Shown here: positions 17,498 to 24,920 of the stretch, in pieces
Layout of the letters: the number at the start of each line of letters is the position of its first letter
Position numbering within the stretch: the first letter of the stretch is position 1
Position numbers and translations under genes: made by a program
NCBI GenBank assembly: GCA_025927795.1
Contig: JAICKT010000002.1
Coordinates: forward strand, 1-36,518
DNA length: 36,518 bases
Reading direction: 5' to 3'
Source: Parafilimonas sp.
GTDB taxonomy: Bacteria; Bacteroidota; Bacteroidia; Chitinophagales; Chitinophagaceae
Notes under the pieces: generated by a model
Seen by the model: the letters and a program-made list of their open reading frames with translations, nothing else
Databases searched by the model: none
Told to the model about the DNA's origin: nothing

Positions 17498-18502
17498 CTA
17501 AAAATAAGAAAGGCATTCATTCACCATATTTTTACTGCCGATAAAAACCGGCGTACGCTGATGCAAGTCGTTCGGTTGAATATCAACAATGCGCATTTCA
17601 CCATTGCTCGCTTTGCCGCCAGCCACCTCTATAATAAATGCAAACGGATTACACTCATACATTAAACGCAACTTACCATTTGGCTTATTCATTTTTCCCG
17701 GATACATAAAAATGCCACCCTTAATTAATGTGCGGTGCAAGTCTGCAACCATGCTTCCAATGTAACGGTTTGTATATGGTCCGCCATCTTTTTCAGTTTT
17801 CTTTTGACAGCATGTTATATAATCCTGTACAGGTTTATCATACTTAAAAAAGTTGCCATGATTCACAGAATAAATTTTTCCATCAGGCGGACATTTTATA
17901 TCAGGGTGACTTAAACAAAACTCACCAATTTCAGGATCGAGTGTAAAACCATTTACACCTCTGCGTGTTGCATATACCAGCATCGTTGATGAACCATACA
18001 CTACATATCCTGCAGCAACCTGTGCAATACCCGGTTGTAGAAAATCATTTTTATCACAAGGCGTTCCTTTCTTGCTAATGCGCTTATAAATTCCAAAAAT
18101 GGTTCCGATAGAAATATTCGTATCAATGTTCGCGCTGCCATCAAGCGGGTCAAACATTACAACATATTTACTTTGATTACTCATCTCGTCATCAAACACA
18201 ACAATATCATCCAACTCTTCACTGCCAATGCCAGCACAACTAACGCCATGTTTCAAAACCGCAATCATTTGATTATTCGCATACACATCCATCTTCTTCA
18301 CATCTTCGCCCTGCACATTTACATCACCCGTTTCGCCCAGCATATCAACCAAACCAATTTTGTTTACTTCGGCATTTATGCGTTTTGCGGCAAGCCCAAT
18401 GTCGCGCAGCAACGCACTCAATTCTCCGGTAGCATTTGGTATTGTTCTGAAAGCGCGAATAGTAAATTCATCAAGCGTTAGTACGTTCCTGTTTACAGCC
18501 AT
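17498..18502 (-). CDS. fbp: Fructose-1,6-bisphosphatase class I
   Basis: This 334-aa cytoplasmic gluconeogenic enzyme hydrolyses fructose 1,6-bisphosphate to fructose 6-phosphate. Class I landmarks are the metal-binding GSEELDD (93-99), the signature MFDPLDGSANIDTN (116-129), a GGIFMYPGKMNKPNGKLRLMYE segment that contacts the sugar phosphate, and EVAGGKASNG near the C-terminus. The length is typical of bacterial class I enzymes. It is followed on the left by a palindromic element. Upstream, a TACATTTG motif lies 15 bases before the ATG, with a heptad array directly upstream of it. Confidence 0.97.
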   Translation of the reverse strand: MAVNRNVLTLDEFTIRAFRTIPNATGELSALLRDIGLAAKRINAEVNKIGLVDMLGETGDVNVQGEDVKKMDVYANNQMIAVLKHGVSCAGIGSEELDDIVVFDDEMSNQSKYVVMFDPLDGSANIDTNISIGTIFGIYKRISKKGTPCDKNDFLQPGIAQVAAGYVVYGSSTMLVYATRRGVNGFTLDPEIGEFCLSHPDIKCPPDGKIYSVNHGNFFKYDKPVQDYITCCQKKTEKDGGPYTNRYIGSMVADLHRTLIKGGIFMYPGKMNKPNGKLRLMYECNPFAFIIEVAGGKASNGEMRIVDIQPNDLHQRTPVFIGSKNMVNECLSYF

Positions 18503-18516
18503 ACAATCGTTTGATG

Positions 18517-18524
18517 CAAATGTA
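18517..18524 (-). promoter_or_regulatory. Bacteroidota -7 motif for fbp
   Basis: TACATTTG on the minus strand (18524 to 18517) is an exact match to TAnnTTTG, about 15 bases upstream of the fbp start codon. That predicts a very short leader. The heptad array 18528-18555 abuts it on the upstream side, where a -33 element would lie. Confidence 0.5.
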
Positions 18525-18527
18525 ACA

Positions 18528-18555
18528 GTGAATGGTGAATGGTAAATAGTGAATG
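18528..18555. repeat. Heptad array upstream of fbp
   Basis: Four 7-bp units in tandem: GTGAATG, GTGAATG, GTAAATA and GTGAATG. The third has two changes. The array occupies the probable promoter region of fbp, three bases upstream of the TACATTTG motif. Confidence 0.7.
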
Positions 18556-18675
18556 TAACACAGGAATATTTGATGGTGTCTCAGTTTGAAATAAATATTT
18601 GGATTCACCCGTTCAACTAACGCCTTATCTAAAAAGATGGAAAATTATTGCTATGCTATTGCGCTGCAGTTTGTA

Positions 18676-19398
18676 TTATTTCGCATCAAATTTGCGAATA
18701 TCTTGCGCCTTATCAAAAGTTACCAAACAACTATCCAGCGGTTGACCTTGACTGTAAATGCAGTCGCAAAAAATTTCGCATGCTGCAGGGTTTTTGCTGG
18801 AAGCACATTGATTTCTGCACTCGGCTTCAGAGTTTCCCGGTACAATTTCATATAAATAAAAAGTGCCGATAATGATAATGGCTAAGACTGTAAAGACACC
18901 TCCAAAAAAAATAATTCGAAGGCGCTTACCCAAGGGCTTTTTTAATACATGAGAATCTGTTTTTTGCTGCTTAAATGGTAGAATATATTTTAAACGATCA
19001 TAATCCCAAATCAATAAAAACAAGCTTGCCAATACCATCATTGTTATAAGCCGGGTGCCATCAAATCGGGTAGCATAAGTAAGCACACAAATATTTAGAA
19101 TGATGGGGAAATACATCAGTGCACCAAGAAGAGAAGTTCGCGGAACGAGTAACAATATAGCTGTTACAATTTGAACAATTCCAATAAAGGTGTAGTAATA
19201 TCCTGTTAAATATAAGGCATCGAGGTAATGCCCTAAAGGATTGTTGGAAGGCAAGCCAGCTGCAAATCGCTCACCCATTATTTTAACGATGCCTGCCGGA
19301 ATAAAGCTCGCTGCCAAAGCAATGCGACAAAAAACAGCAAACCCCTTAAACCATTTATCAGCCTTAGCTTCATAGTATATTTCTTCAATTCTATTCAT
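18676..19398 (-). CDS. DoxX-family membrane protein with Cys-rich C-terminal tail
   Basis: This 240-aa protein has an N-terminal DoxX-like region. FCRIALAASFIPAGIVKIMGERFAAGLP forms the first membrane segment and its characteristic GxxK loop, followed by helices at about 66-87, 90-108 and 114-130. A further hydrophobic segment lies at about 163-187. After it the chain ends in a roughly 50-residue tail with seven cysteines (AECRNQC, AACEIFCDC, DSC), probably periplasmic. The Cys spacing suggests disulfides or metal binding, but I know no named domain with this pattern. It may be cotranscribed with the small membrane gene 76 bases upstream. Confidence 0.8.
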   Translation of the reverse strand: MNRIEEIYYEAKADKWFKGFAVFCRIALAASFIPAGIVKIMGERFAAGLPSNNPLGHYLDALYLTGYYYTFIGIVQIVTAILLLVPRTSLLGALMYFPIILNICVLTYATRFDGTRLITMMVLASLFLLIWDYDRLKYILPFKQQKTDSHVLKKPLGKRLRIIFFGGVFTVLAIIIIGTFYLYEIVPGNSEAECRNQCASSKNPAACEIFCDCIYSQGQPLDSCLVTFDKAQDIRKFDAK

Positions 19399-19474
19399 AA
19401 CTGTATATTAATGACGTAACACAGAACGTTTTGGCGGATTTACTCAAATCATCCATCGCGATATGCTGATGCCG

Positions 19475-19816
19475 CTAAAATTCATTTCTTTTTCGAATGT
19501 TTATTTTACTGAGGAAATAATAAAGAACCAATGCCATGGCTGTCCAGTAGAAGGCAAAGGCGAAAACCAAAACCGGAGGTGCAGGGTCCGAATCTTTAGC
19601 TAAAAACGACAAGGGCGCTATCAAAACAAATTTGATAGGATATAAAATTATGGCTATGGTGCTTTTCCAACCTACTGATGATCCAGTTCCCGGGAACCAC
19701 TCGCCGTTTGCGGGAAAGAGCCGGACCTCGGGTCCCAAAAGAGAATTAGAAATAAATTGAAAAGCAAATGCCGAAACGAGGAAGATAATAACGAATCTTG
19801 TTCTTGAAATCTTCAC
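19475..19816 (-). CDS. Small three-helix membrane protein, unknown function
   Basis: This 113-aa protein starts at a GTG (19816), giving MKISRTRFVIIFLVSAFAFQFISN, and has three hydrophobic stretches at about residues 8-25, 50-72 and 81-102. Between the first two is a loop with GPEVRLFPANGEWFPGTGSSVGW. No family is recognised. It is upstream of the DoxX gene on the same strand. A nested inverted repeat (19832-19877) lies directly in front of it. Confidence 0.6.
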   Translation of the reverse strand: MKISRTRFVIIFLVSAFAFQFISNSLLGPEVRLFPANGEWFPGTGSSVGWKSTIAIILYPIKFVLIAPLSFLAKDSDPAPPVLVFAFAFYWTAMALVLYYFLSKINIRKRNEF

Positions 19817-19831
19817 GATAATTAAGTTTTT

Positions 19832-19877
19832 GTGATTTCTAAAAGCACTTTGTGATTCAAAGTTAAATAGAAATCAC
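19832..19877. promoter_or_regulatory. Nested inverted repeat in front of the small membrane gene
   Basis: Outer arms GTGATTTCTA (19832-19841) and TAGAAATCAC (19868-19877) are perfect 10-bp complements. Inside them ACTTTG and CAAAGT pair again around TGATT. It begins 16 bases upstream of the GTG start at 19816, so it could be an operator or a leader hairpin. On the plus strand it is followed by TTTTCCTTTC, and a terminator role there is possible but has no gene to serve. Confidence 0.4.
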
Positions 19878-19948
19878 TTTTCCTTTCAAAGTTTTTAAAA
19901 AACTTCTCCCCTCTATATAAACAGCGAAGAAGTTTCCAACTGAAGCTG

Positions 19949-19976
19949 CAAACCGTAAACTATAAACTATAACTCC
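19949..19976. repeat. Degenerate heptad array upstream of the aspartate kinase promoter
   Basis: Four 7-bp units: CAAACCG, TAAACTA, TAAACTA and TAACTCC. They sit three bases upstream of the TATCTTTG motif at 19980-19987. Only the two middle units are identical, so the periodicity is suggestive rather than certain. Confidence 0.5.
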
Positions 19977-19979
19977 CGC

Positions 19980-19987
19980 TATCTTTG
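19980..19987 (+). promoter_or_regulatory. Bacteroidota -7 motif for aspartate kinase
   Basis: TATCTTTG is an exact match to TAnnTTTG, here in the common form TATCTTTGC. It lies 84 bases before the aspartate kinase ATG, predicting a leader of about 75-80 bases that contains the hairpin at 20014-20046. No convincing -33 TTG is visible. Confidence 0.55.
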
Positions 19988-20013
19988 CGCACTTTAATAA
20001 CAACATTTCATTA

Positions 20014-20046
20014 AGACCTAACAGGTTTTTGAAACCTTTTAGGTCT
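20014..20046. repeat. 33-bp palindrome in the aspartate kinase leader
   Basis: AGACCTAACAGGTTT (20014-20028) pairs with AAACCTTTTAGGTCT (20032-20046) at 14 of 15 positions around a TTG loop. It lies 25 bases before the ATG of the aspartate kinase. Short palindromes of this AGACCT...AGGTCT type look like dispersed repeats. The ends share AGACCT with the element at 17360-17479. As part of the leader it could also affect translation. Confidence 0.75.
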
Positions 20047-20071
20047 GTGCAATCACACTTTAATAAACAAT

Positions 20072-21334
20072 ATGAAGGTTTTTAAATTCGGAGGAGCCAG
20101 TGTAAACAACGTTGAACGCATTCAAAGTGTAAAAGATATTCTCTCATTGTATAAAGATGAAAAGTTAGTTGTAATTATTTCTGCCATGGGCAAAACAACC
20201 AATGCTTTGGAAAAAGTAGCTGAAGCTTTTTTTGCCGGAAAAAAAGATGAAGCGTTACAACTTTTCAGCGTAATAAAAAATCAGCATATAACTAAAGCAA
20301 AATATTTATTGGTTACACATTACAACGCATGTGAAGAACATTTAAATAATTTTTTTACTGAAGTTGAATGGTTGTTACACGATAAACCGGTGCGTGAATA
20401 TGATTATTATTACGACCAAATTGTTTCTATTGGTGAACTGCTAAGTACAAGCATTGTAAGTTTTTATTTGAATGAAAGCGGTATTGCAAATAAATGGATT
20501 GATGTAAGAGACATCATTCGCACCGATGATAATTTTCGCGACGCAAATGTTGACTGGAATTATACTGCCAGGAAAGTGGAGCAGTTGAGTTTTGAATCAA
20601 CCAACATTATATTAACGCAAGGCTTCATTGGCAGCACAGATGAAAATGAAAGCACAACATTGGGTCGTGAAGGCAGTGATTTTACCGCTGCAGTTTTTGC
20701 GAACCTTTTAAATGCAGAAAGCCAAACAATATGGAAAGATGTGGAAGGCGTAATGAGCGCCGATCCAAAACAGTTTCCTGACGCGCAGTTAATACCTGAA
20801 TTAAGTTTTGATGAAGTAATTGAAATGGCATATTACGGTGCGCAGGTAATTCATCCCAAAACAATAAAGCCATTGCAGAATAAAAATATTCCGTTGAATG
20901 TAAAATGTTTTTTAGACCCTTCATTACCCGGAACAATTATTTCAGGAAAAAATATAAAAGACCTTCCGCCAATTGTTATCATTAAAGAAAAACAAGTGCT
21001 CATGCATTTGCGCAGTCTTGATTTTTCTTTTGTTGAAGGAAAACCAATTGGTGAATTATATCAATTATTACAACAACTAAATATCAAACCAAATCTTATA
21101 CAAACTGGCGCAATTGCTTTGCAACTATGTTTAGATGACCGCACAGAAAAAATTCAACAGCTTGCTGCAACATGCAGTGAAATATTTGATGTTCAGGTTG
21201 AAAAAGATTTGTCGCTGTTAACCATTCGTCATTTTAATAATGACCTTCTTTTAAAAATGACAAGTGATAAAGAAATTGTTTTAAAGCAGCAAACAAGGGA
21301 AACAGTGCAAGTTGTTTATAAAAGTTCTTATTGA
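20072..21334 (+). CDS. lysC: Aspartate kinase (monofunctional)
   Basis: This 420-aa cytoplasmic kinase phosphorylates L-aspartate, the first step to lysine, threonine and methionine. The kinase domain (about 1-285) carries KFGGASVNN at the N-terminus (usually KFGGTSV), VVIISAMGKTTNAL, SIGELLS, the substrate motif TTLGREGSDFTAA and a WKDVEGVMSADPK nucleotide/aspartate segment. AYYGAQVIHPKTIKPLQ is also standard. The C-terminal 130 residues occupy the place of the ACT regulatory repeats but are diverged, with no obvious lysine-binding motif. Feedback inhibition therefore cannot be judged. A TATCTTTG promoter motif and a palindrome lie upstream. No other lysine or threonine genes are adjacent. 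Confidence 0.95.
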   Translation: MKVFKFGGASVNNVERIQSVKDILSLYKDEKLVVIISAMGKTTNALEKVAEAFFAGKKDEALQLFSVIKNQHITKAKYLLVTHYNACEEHLNNFFTEVEWLLHDKPVREYDYYYDQIVSIGELLSTSIVSFYLNESGIANKWIDVRDIIRTDDNFRDANVDWNYTARKVEQLSFESTNIILTQGFIGSTDENESTTLGREGSDFTAAVFANLLNAESQTIWKDVEGVMSADPKQFPDAQLIPELSFDEVIEMAYYGAQVIHPKTIKPLQNKNIPLNVKCFLDPSLPGTIISGKNIKDLPPIVIIKEKQVLMHLRSLDFSFVEGKPIGELYQLLQQLNIKPNLIQTGAIALQLCLDDRTEKIQQLAATCSEIFDVQVEKDLSLLTIRHFNNDLLLKMTSDKEIVLKQQTRETVQVVYKSSY

Positions 21335-21456
21335 TTAAACTTGATTAAAATATCGGTCTGACGCTTTTAGAAACTTAAAATAATATGTAAACGTAGAGAA
21401 GTGTCTGACGGTTGCAGTTACTCATTCACATCAGGTTTCTGTTTATCTTTATACTG

Positions 21457-23871
21457 ATGTTGCCCGCACGAATTAAAAATATTTTTCTTTTTATACTGTT
21501 CATTCTTTTCATGCAAACAAAAATGTTTGCTCAACATGAGCATACATCATCTTCATCATTAGAATTTGTTGATAATGCAGAACCGCAACCATTATTAGCA
21601 CAGGCATTAAGATTAAATGATGCTCTTTCATTTTTAGGAAGCGCTTTGTCAAAAGAAGATATAAAACGTTTGAAAGCATTGCAGGAAAGGACGCTCACAC
21701 AGGAAACATCAACCGAAATTCAACACATACTCGATCCTTATTGTATTGCAATCGTTGACATCAATCCCGAAGAGCGTGTAAAAGTTGAACGTGGACCTGC
21801 GCCTGCAAAATTAATTCAGGATGGATGGACAAGTTTTTTAGTTAAAGTGCATAATGAAGCGGGTGTTACTGCACAATTGCAGGTGCAAAGTGAAAATGCA
21901 AAACCTGATTTGCATATCTCCACTTTTAATGCAAGAGCATTAGATAAAAATAAACTTACACAGGCACAGGTTGAGAATCGTTTTCTTGAAATGCAGTTGT
22001 ATCGTAATCGCCCTCTGCTGCCAAATCTTTCAGGAGTAAAATTAGAATATGCAGTGCTGCAGATTTACAGTAAAGATGCAGGGCAACGTGAAGCGGAAAT
22101 TGGGTTTAACATTGGGCAGGGTACGCAGGATATTGGGTTTCGAAACATCATAAATATTTTGTTCGATATAAAACCATCTGTAAAAGTTGTGTTGCGTGTA
22201 AAAGACGATGATGGTTCGCCAACCATGGCATCGTTCACTATTCTTGATAACGTTGAACGTGTTCCGAATGACAGCATTACTGATTATCGCTTAACACTTG
22301 CGCAACAGCAATATCAGCATCCTTCAAAACAACTAACGGGTATTTATCCATTGCCTTCACGGCGTGTTGCATCGTATGATGAGTATCCAGATTTTTTCTT
22401 TCAGCCGCAAGTATACCGTTCTGATGGCGAGCATGTTTTATTACCGCCGGGAAAATATAATGTAACATTTACAAGAGGACCGGAATACATCGCTCAAACA
22501 AAACAAATTATTATTCCGTCAAACAAAGATTCTGTTGAAATTTCATTTCAGTTAAAGCGATGGATAAATCTTGCAAAGTTTGGTTGGTACAGTGCAGACC
22601 ATCACGTTCATGCAGCAGGATGCAGTCATTATGAAAGCCCTGAAGAAGGTGTGCCGCCAATAGATATGTGGCGACAGGTTGTTGGTGAAGATTTGAATGT
22701 TGCTGCAGTACTTGCATGGGGACCTGGATGGTATCATCAGAAAAGTTTTTTTACAGGAAACATCAGCCCGCTTTCAACGAAAGAAAATATTATGCGTTAC
22801 GATGTGGAAGTATCAGGCTTTCCTTCATCACATGCGGGTCATGTTGTTTTATTAAGATTGAAAGAAGATGATTATCCCAATACAAAAACAATTGAAGATT
22901 GGCCAAGCTGGACACTACCAGTTTTGCAATGGGCAAAATCGCAGGGCGCTGTTACAGGTTATGCGCATTCAGGTTGGGGACTTGAGCCAACACAACCAAC
23001 TTCATCATTACCAAATTATGTAATGCCAAAAATGGATGGCATTGGTGCAAATGAATATATTGTTACCGTTACACAAAATGCTGTTGATTTTTATAGCGCA
23101 GGCGACACACCACCGCAATGGGAATTGAACATGTGGTATCAAACATTGAATTGCGGCTTTAGAACAAGGCTTAGCGGTGAAACAGATTTTCCCTGCATTT
23201 TTGATGAGCGTGTTGGCATTGCACGCAGCTATTTTAAAACGGACAGTACGCTGAATTATGATGCTTATGTTGATGCATTGAAAAAAGGAAGATGTTATGT
23301 TTCGGATGGCGGTTCGCACATTATTAATTTTTCTGTAAATGGATTGGAAGTTGGAACGAAGAATAGTGAGCTTAATATTAATGTTGATGAGAATGTAAAA
23401 ATAACTGCGCAGGCTGCTGCGTTTCTTCCTGCACAACAAACAGAAGAAGGTACTGCAATCGTTAAACGTGCACAAGATGAACAACCTTACTGGAATATTG
23501 AACGTGCAAGAATTGGCAAATCGAGAAATGTAAATGTTGAATTAATTGTAAATGGTGAAGCGGTTGATTCAACAGTAATAACTGCTGATGGTTCATTGCA
23601 AAATATTTCTTTTCAATATCCAATAAAAAAATCAAGCTGGGTTGCATTAAGAATATATCCAAGTTCTCACACCAATCCAATATTTATTATTAAAGATAAA
23701 AAACCTATTCATGAATTAAAGAGTGCACAATGGTGCCGCAAAGCTGTTGACCAATGCTGGATGATGAAACAGGGAAACATCAGACCATCAGAACGTGCCG
23801 ATGCAGAAGCTGCATATAACAACGCAAGAAAAATTTACGATGCAATTATTGCTGAGGCTTCTGTGAAATAA
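21457..23871 (+). CDS. Exported CehA/McbA family metallohydrolase
   Basis: This 804-aa secreted protein comes from the ATG at 21457. An in-frame TTG at 21412 would add 15 residues, but the ATG gives an ordinary signal peptide that ends at about KMFAQ. The second half contains a CehA/McbA-type PHP domain. Metal-binding landmarks are SADHHVHAAGCSHYESPEEG, WGPGWYHQ, a VTGYAHSGWGLEPTQP segment, and GETDFPC near the end of the domain. CALKKGRCYVSDG-type wording is also seen (DALKKGRCYVSDGG). The N-terminal 370 residues look like beta-sandwich domains. Relatives (CehA) hydrolyse carbamates, but the natural substrates of exported Bacteroidota members are unknown. It follows aspartate kinase by 122 bases with no visible promoter. 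Confidence 0.88.
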   Translation: MLPARIKNIFLFILFILFMQTKMFAQHEHTSSSSLEFVDNAEPQPLLAQALRLNDALSFLGSALSKEDIKRLKALQERTLTQETSTEIQHILDPYCIAIVDINPEERVKVERGPAPAKLIQDGWTSFLVKVHNEAGVTAQLQVQSENAKPDLHISTFNARALDKNKLTQAQVENRFLEMQLYRNRPLLPNLSGVKLEYAVLQIYSKDAGQREAEIGFNIGQGTQDIGFRNIINILFDIKPSVKVVLRVKDDDGSPTMASFTILDNVERVPNDSITDYRLTLAQQQYQHPSKQLTGIYPLPSRRVASYDEYPDFFFQPQVYRSDGEHVLLPPGKYNVTFTRGPEYIAQTKQIIIPSNKDSVEISFQLKRWINLAKFGWYSADHHVHAAGCSHYESPEEGVPPIDMWRQVVGEDLNVAAVLAWGPGWYHQKSFFTGNISPLSTKENIMRYDVEVSGFPSSHAGHVVLLRLKEDDYPNTKTIEDWPSWTLPVLQWAKSQGAVTGYAHSGWGLEPTQPTSSLPNYVMPKMDGIGANEYIVTVTQNAVDFYSAGDTPPQWELNMWYQTLNCGFRTRLSGETDFPCIFDERVGIARSYFKTDSTLNYDAYVDALKKGRCYVSDGGSHIINFSVNGLEVGTKNSELNINVDENVKITAQAAAFLPAQQTEEGTAIVKRAQDEQPYWNIERARIGKSRNVNVELIVNGEAVDSTVITADGSLQNISFQYPIKKSSWVALRIYPSSHTNPIFIIKDKKPIHELKSAQWCRKAVDQCWMMKQGNIRPSERADAEAAYNNARKIYDAIIAEASVK

Positions 23872-23997
23872 AGTACAACCATGTTTATTATAGCGACTTC
23901 TTGTGAGCAGGTTATATGTTCGTAACTATTTATCATTTTATAATAAACTATTTTAAAATGAGGAGCGCTTATAAACACTTAAAACAGCAACAAGCAA

Positions 23998-24040
23998 AAC
24001 AGTACAGATTACGATAAATGATCTGTACTGTTTATGATTT
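23998..24040. terminator. Bidirectional intrinsic terminator between convergent genes
   Basis: AACAGTACAGAT (23998-24009) and ATCTGTACTGTT (24021-24032) form a perfect 12-bp stem with an 11-base loop. On the plus strand TTTATGATTT follows. On the minus strand the stem is followed by TTGCTTGTTG. It lies between the stops of the metallohydrolase (plus) and the lipoprotein (minus), where a two-way terminator is expected. Confidence 0.75.
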
Positions 24041-24071
24041 AGTATTTGTTAGAAGCCTGTGAATTGATTTA

Positions 24072-24644
24072 TTAAAAAGCACGCACTGCTCTTACATGAA
24101 TTGTAAAGCTTTTATCATCGTGAAACTGAAAGCCACCGCCAAATTCCTGATCATAGGCCGAATTTTGATCATACTCAGTTGAACTCCAATAATTAGTAGC
24201 CGCAAGACCAGGAACTTTATCTTTATGCGAGTATAATTTATTCAATTCTGCTTTTGAAGGTAAAAACCAATCTGTAAAACCGCCGCCTGTATAGTTGTCG
24301 CACAATTTAGCTGCATAACTTCCTTTACCCTGAGCCTTTATAATTTTTTGAGTGTTTGAAGCTCCCTTACCGATTGCTGTTCCCCGTGCATTTGTTATTA
24401 TATAAGCATTATTATACCATGAGATACCAGTACTTTGATCTTTTATTGCAGCAATCAATCCATGTTTTTTTGTTGAATCCAGATAAAATATTATTCCTCC
24501 GCCATAACTGTCGCCTATGTGGAAGGTTTGCTGTTCTGCATTATTAACAGATGCTGCAGATACAGAGCTAAGCTTTGCGTTTTCTTTTGTGCATGATATT
24601 ACGCTGATAAATAAAATAGCAAAAATTACGTTAGCTGTTTTCAT
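24072..24644 (-). CDS. DUF1566-like (Lcl C-terminal domain) lipoprotein
   Basis: This 190-aa lipoprotein has a signal peptide MKTANVIFAILFISVISC, with lipid cysteine 18. The mature part begins GDSYGGGIIFYLDSTKKHGLIAAI and ends with FTDWFLPSKAELNKLYSHKD and ATNYWSSTEYDQNSAYDQEF. This is the WLPS/YWSSTEY pattern of DUF1566/Lcl_C domains in many Bacteroidota surface proteins (C-type-lectin-like fold). Its role is unknown; binding to a surface ligand is plausible. It is monocistronic and convergent with the metallohydrolase, with a bidirectional terminator between them. Confidence 0.85.
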   Translation of the reverse strand: MKTANVIFAILFISVISCTKENAKLSSVSAASVNNAEQQTFHIGDSYGGGIIFYLDSTKKHGLIAAIKDQSTGISWYNNAYIITNARGTAIGKGASNTQKIIKAQGKGSYAAKLCDNYTGGGFTDWFLPSKAELNKLYSHKDKVPGLAATNYWSSTEYDQNSAYDQEFGGGFQFHDDKSFTIHVRAVRAF

Positions 24645-24793
24645 GTGTTCGGTTTTACGTTTTAATTTAAAAAATGATGATTAGAAAAGTTTGGTATTCG
24701 TTTCGATTAATCAATTAGATATTGGATAAATAAAACTAATGTAATTAATCGTTTAAAAAAATAATGTGGTAACTATTTCAGACAAATTTTTTG

Positions 24794-24867
24794 TGGAGAA
24801 TACCGGGCTCGAACCGGTGACCTCGACGCTGCCAGCGTCGCGCTCTAGCCAACTGAGCTAATTCCCC
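24794..24867 (-). tRNA. tRNA-Ala (anticodon GGC)
   Basis: The 74-nt cloverleaf reads from 24867 to 24794 on the minus strand. The acceptor stem pairs GGGGAAT with ATTCTCC and includes the G3-U70 pair that identifies alanine tRNA. The D arm is GCTC...GAGC, the anticodon stem CGACG/CGTCG with loop CTGGCAG, so the anticodon is GGC (reads GCC/GCU). The T arm is ACCGG-TTCGAGC-CCGGT. The discriminator is A, and CCA is not encoded (CAA follows). Confidence 0.97.
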
Positions 24868-24920
24868 TTTAAAAACTTTTCAGCCTCCAGATTAATTTTC
24901 GCTGCGCAAATGTAATCTGC

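Noticed and set aside
23008-23484. 158-codon open frame on the minus strand inside the metallohydrolase gene
   Set aside because: It is antisense to a clearly coding, conserved PHP-domain region and its translation is Ser/Cys/Ile/Asn-rich without domain features: a shadow frame.
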